In this document: positions 32,025-34,312 of the stretch, in pieces
Layout: each line of letters opens with the position of its first letter
Numbering within the stretch: the stretch's first letter is position 1
From: Pigoraptor chileana
Taxonomy: Eukaryota; Opisthokonta; Filasterea
NCBI GenBank assembly: GCA_943704495.1
Contig: CALSCR010001943.1
Coordinates: forward strand, 1 to 34,312
DNA length: 34,312 bases
Direction of reading: 5' to 3'
The notes under the pieces: generated by a model
The model's database searches: none
Told to the model about the DNA's origin: nothing
What the model saw: the letters and a program-made list of their open reading frames with translations, nothing else
Made by a program: the position numbers and the translations under genes

Positions 32025-34063
32025 ATGACCAAGCGCAAGCATCTCATTGAGGACGAAGATAAAGAGGGGGAGGAGGAGATGGGAACGTCGAAAGGTGGAC
32101 TCGCCGCCGAACTTGTTGAGCTGTTTGGAACAAAGGACCTGTACGAGATCCTCAGCGTCAGCAGAGAAAGTGATGGAGCGGCGCTGAAGAAGGCGTACCG
32201 TGTCAAGGCTCTGCGTTGCCATCCCGACAAGGTTGCGGAGGAGGAGAAGGCAGATGCAACACGCAAATTCCAGGCGCTGGCCAAGGTGTACAGGATACTT
32301 GGCGACCAAGAGACGCGCAATGTGAGTCTTGTTCGCATTTCTACTGTATCAGAATGATTATTCTTGTCACGTGTTGCCTTTATGAAGTGCATGGGATGGC
32401 GGCATCTTGGATGGACTTTTTTTACTGTCGTCGCAGTGTGTAACCCCCCCCCCGGGTTCCATTCGAATTCCTTTCATGTCGCTTGTGTGTTGTAGGGAAA
32501 GAGCATTGAATCAGGCATTGGCGCCACTGTGGTCCACTTGTGCCCTTTCAAACTTTGTTAATCTTCATGTGATGTGTGCTATTAATTGGGGGGCTGTGAA
32601 TATGTGGGCGTGTGCCATTGGTTATACGGTGATACGAATGCGTCGACTCTCTTATTATAACACACTCGTCTCGCCCACTTCTCTCACAAGGCGTATAATG
32701 AGACGGGCGTCATTGACGACGAGGATGCAAGTGGCATCGAGGCCCCCGCCGACGGCAACTGGGAAGAGTGTGTATCCTGTGCCTTTGGTGATGCGTGATG
32801 CATGTGGGGTTGGTGTTCACACGTGGAGGATGTTTTATGCTTATCGTCGGCACTGAAAGTTGTTCGCATCTCTTTTGTGTGTGGTGTATGTGAATGCAGG
32901 TATTTTCGTCTGGTTCTGAAACGGGTCGACACAAAGGCTATTATCGAGTTTGAGAAAAAGTATCGGGTGTGTATATGGCAATCAGCTGTTGGTTGTTGCG
33001 CGCACATACTTCTCAATGTAAAAAAGGACTTGACTAGCTGAAATCGAAGGCTTTGTGGTCTGGCTGACTTTGCTCTTTTTTCGATGTGATTTCTTTTTCT
33101 TTTCTGTCTCTTTTGTGGAGTCCATGGGCACAGCGCCTGTTGACACTGACTTGAGTCCTACATCCTTTCTGTCTCTTTTCTTTGACGGGCTCTGTCTGCA
33201 GCACTCTGAGGAAGAGAGGCAGGATGTGCGTGCGGCGTACAAGACGGCAAGGGGCGACATGAGCCTCATTTTGGACACGGTCATGTGCTCTACAGTCGAC
33301 GACGAGGAGAGATTCCGCACAATTATTCAGGACGGCATTGATAGTGGCGAGCTGAAGCGATACAAGGTGCGTGTGTGCGTGTGTGCGTGTGTGCGTGTGT
33401 GTATGAGTGCGTATGTGCGTGAGTGTTTGAGTGCATGTCTTTAGTTTGTTTGGTGGGAGAGTGGGGCACTCAGATGATTCTGTCTGGTGTTTGTTTTGTT
33501 TTTACGTGTGCAGAAGTTCTCGCTTGATGACGCATCGTCGCGCCAGCAGCGAATGGAGCGTGCCGAAGAGGAGGCCGCTGAGGCAGAGAAGGAGAGAAAG
33601 CGTCTCGGGTGGGCTGCTTTTCTTCACCTGGTGGTTTGTCTTCACTTGGTGTGCTGTTGTGTGCCATTTTTGCATTCTGTGTTGTGTATAATGATCATCA
33701 ATTCCACTCGCGTCCTTCCTTCCTTGGCGGTAAAAGCAAGTCGGATTTTTGGTATCTGTCTCAATTTCGTGCCGCTTCGCTGCTTCCATGTGCTATTTTA
33801 GTCTCGACGATGACAACGCACTTGCTGCGCTGATCCGCAACCGCGGCGCCGAACGACTTAAATCCCTCGAGGATTCACTTTTGGGCAAATACGGAGAGTC
33901 ATCGCGAGGCAAGAAGAAGGGCAAGTCTGGGACAACAAAGACAGACGCAGCTCCAAATGGGGACGGCACATCTAACAAGAAGAAACGGGTCCACGTGGAG
34001 CCCTCTGAGGAAGAATTTGCCGCGATCCAGGCGAGGCTTGATGCTGCACGCCGGAAGAAATAG
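32025..34063 (+). CDS. DNAJC9: DNAJC9-like J-domain histone co-chaperone
   Basis: DNAJC9 binds H3-H4 and recruits HSP70 through its J domain. Exons: 32025-32321, 32691-32767, 32900-32966, 33202-33366, 33514-33608, 33802-34063 (963 nt, 320 aa); all GT-AG and in phase. The J domain (about residues 37-100) has LYEILSVSRESDGAALKKAY and the HPD tripeptide at 66-68 (CHPDKV). Family-specific sequence follows: AYNETGVIDDED, WEEYFRLVLKRVDTKAIIEF across the exon 2/3 join, HSEEERQDVRAAYKTARGDM, and FRTIIQDGIDSGEL, matching the human segments SEEELADIKQAYLDFKGDM and IRNIIQQAIDAGEV as I remember them. Then come a charged coiled-coil-like stretch, LDDDNALAALIRNRG, and a Lys-rich tail. Human DNAJC9 is 260 aa; the extra length is an acidic N-terminus and a longer tail. 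An in-frame ATG at 31980 is an alternative start. Confidence 0.94.
33114..33162 (+). repeat. dispersed ~50-bp element, copy 10 (best preserved)
   Basis: TGTGGAGTCCATGGGCACAG, then CGCCTGTTGACACTGACTTG, then AGTCCTACA and a pyrimidine-rich TCCTTTCTGTCTC. It lies in DNAJC9 intron 3, sense orientation, ending 39 nt before the exon 4 start. The inner CTGAC is about 55 nt before the acceptor. Confidence 0.93.
33367..33436 (+). repeat. GTGTGC-type tract at DNAJC9 5' splice site
   Basis: Intron 4 opens with GTGCGTGTGTGCGTGTGTGC and similar units for about 60 bp, directly from the donor. Confidence 0.85.
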
Positions 34064-34129
34064 TCGCGGTTGATGTTGATATTGGTGGTTTTGCAACAGT
34101 GCTCTGTTGAGGTGTTTGTGTGTGACAGG

Positions 34130-34178
34130 TGTGGGATTCACGTCAGTGTCTTGGGCGCTGTGCCCATGGACTCCTCAA
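34130..34178 (-). repeat. dispersed ~50-bp element, copy 11
   Basis: Plus-strand TGTGGGATTCACGTCAGTGT, then CTTGGGCGCTGTGCCCATGG, then ACTCCTCA: nearly the full reverse-complement consensus. It lies 66 bp past the DNAJC9 stop codon, antisense to that gene. Confidence 0.92.
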
Positions 34179-34182
34179 GAGA

Positions 34183-34222
34183 GGTGGTGTTCAAGTTAGT
34201 GTCTTGGGCGCTGTCCTCAAGT
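34183..34222 (-). repeat. dispersed ~50-bp element, copy 12 (partial tandem)
   Basis: Plus-strand GGTGGTGTTCAAGTTAGTGT then CTTGGGCGCTGTCCTCAA. It follows copy 11 in the same orientation, 53 bp start to start, with the CCCATGGACTCC end mostly lost. Confidence 0.8.
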
Positions 34223-34312
34223 GTGCGAGTGAGAGAGAGAGACTGGGTGTCGAGTGCGGCTGTTTGTTCTGCCACACGCGTGTGTTCTTTTAAACTGAGA
34301 AGAGGGGGGGGG

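Noticed and set aside
1-34312. GT-rich sense strand as a rule for introns
   Set aside because: Many introns are GT-rich in sense, but GDH2 introns 2 and 12 are CA-rich in sense and a GT tract at 26515 is antisense to its gene, so no clear strand rule holds.
1-34312. Transposase, reverse transcriptase, virus-derived element, CRISPR or toxin genes
   Set aside because: No such motif was seen in any frame I read; all repeats are microsatellites, short tandem repeats or the 50-bp element.

Overview
The window looks like nuclear DNA of a single-celled eukaryote with compact, intron-rich genes. Intergenic gaps are mostly 0.5-1.6 kb, introns mostly about 70-500 bp, and introns and spacers are full of (GT/CA)n tracts. 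A NCK-type adaptor (three SH3 domains plus one SH2), together with an UNC13-like protein, points to a unicellular holozoan. A choanoflagellate is my best guess, but this is inference from gene content; no species is identified. Seven multi-exon protein genes could be reconstructed by joining conserved segments across GT-AG introns (one GC-AG). In each, all exon phases agree and the total length is a multiple of three.

Left to right: (1) 1-75 is a (GT)n tract, followed by weak evidence for a small unidentified + strand gene (135-799). (2) MNAT1/TFB3-like TFIIH kinase assembly factor, minus strand, 898-3001. (3) DMAC2L (ATP synthase factor B)-like mitochondrial protein, minus strand, 3502-4702. 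(4) A 513-bp head-to-head promoter with a CRE and an E-box palindrome leads into STT3, the catalytic oligosaccharyltransferase subunit, plus strand, 5216-8900, 8 exons, 787 aa. (5) Large NAD-specific glutamate dehydrogenase (yeast GDH2 type), plus strand, 9971-16493, 18 exons, 1109 aa. (6) Two nearly identical tRNA-Val(CAC) genes in convergent inverted orientation at 16789-17058. (7) NCK-like adaptor, plus strand, 17832-21365, 7 exons, 722 aa. (8) A large minus-strand gene, 22014-30471, 18 exons, 1585 aa, with an UNC13/Munc13 MUN region (MHD1 and MHD2) and a complete C-terminal DEP domain but no recognisable C2 domain. (9) DNAJC9-like histone co-chaperone, plus strand, 32025-34063, 6 exons, 320 aa.

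The genes do not form one pathway. They are housekeeping genes (transcription, mitochondria, N-glycosylation, nitrogen metabolism, histone handling) plus two signalling/trafficking genes (NCK-like, UNC13-DEP).

Two things stand out. First, a dispersed element of about 50 bp occurs about 12 times, always in introns or gene flanks. It starts TGTGGAGTCC, ends near CTTGAATCCTACA, and is mostly in the sense orientation of the gene that carries it. Second, the UNC13-like protein has an unusual MUN-DEP architecture with a cysteine-rich insert between MHD1 and MHD2. I found no transposase, reverse transcriptase, virus-derived element, CRISPR array or toxin gene.
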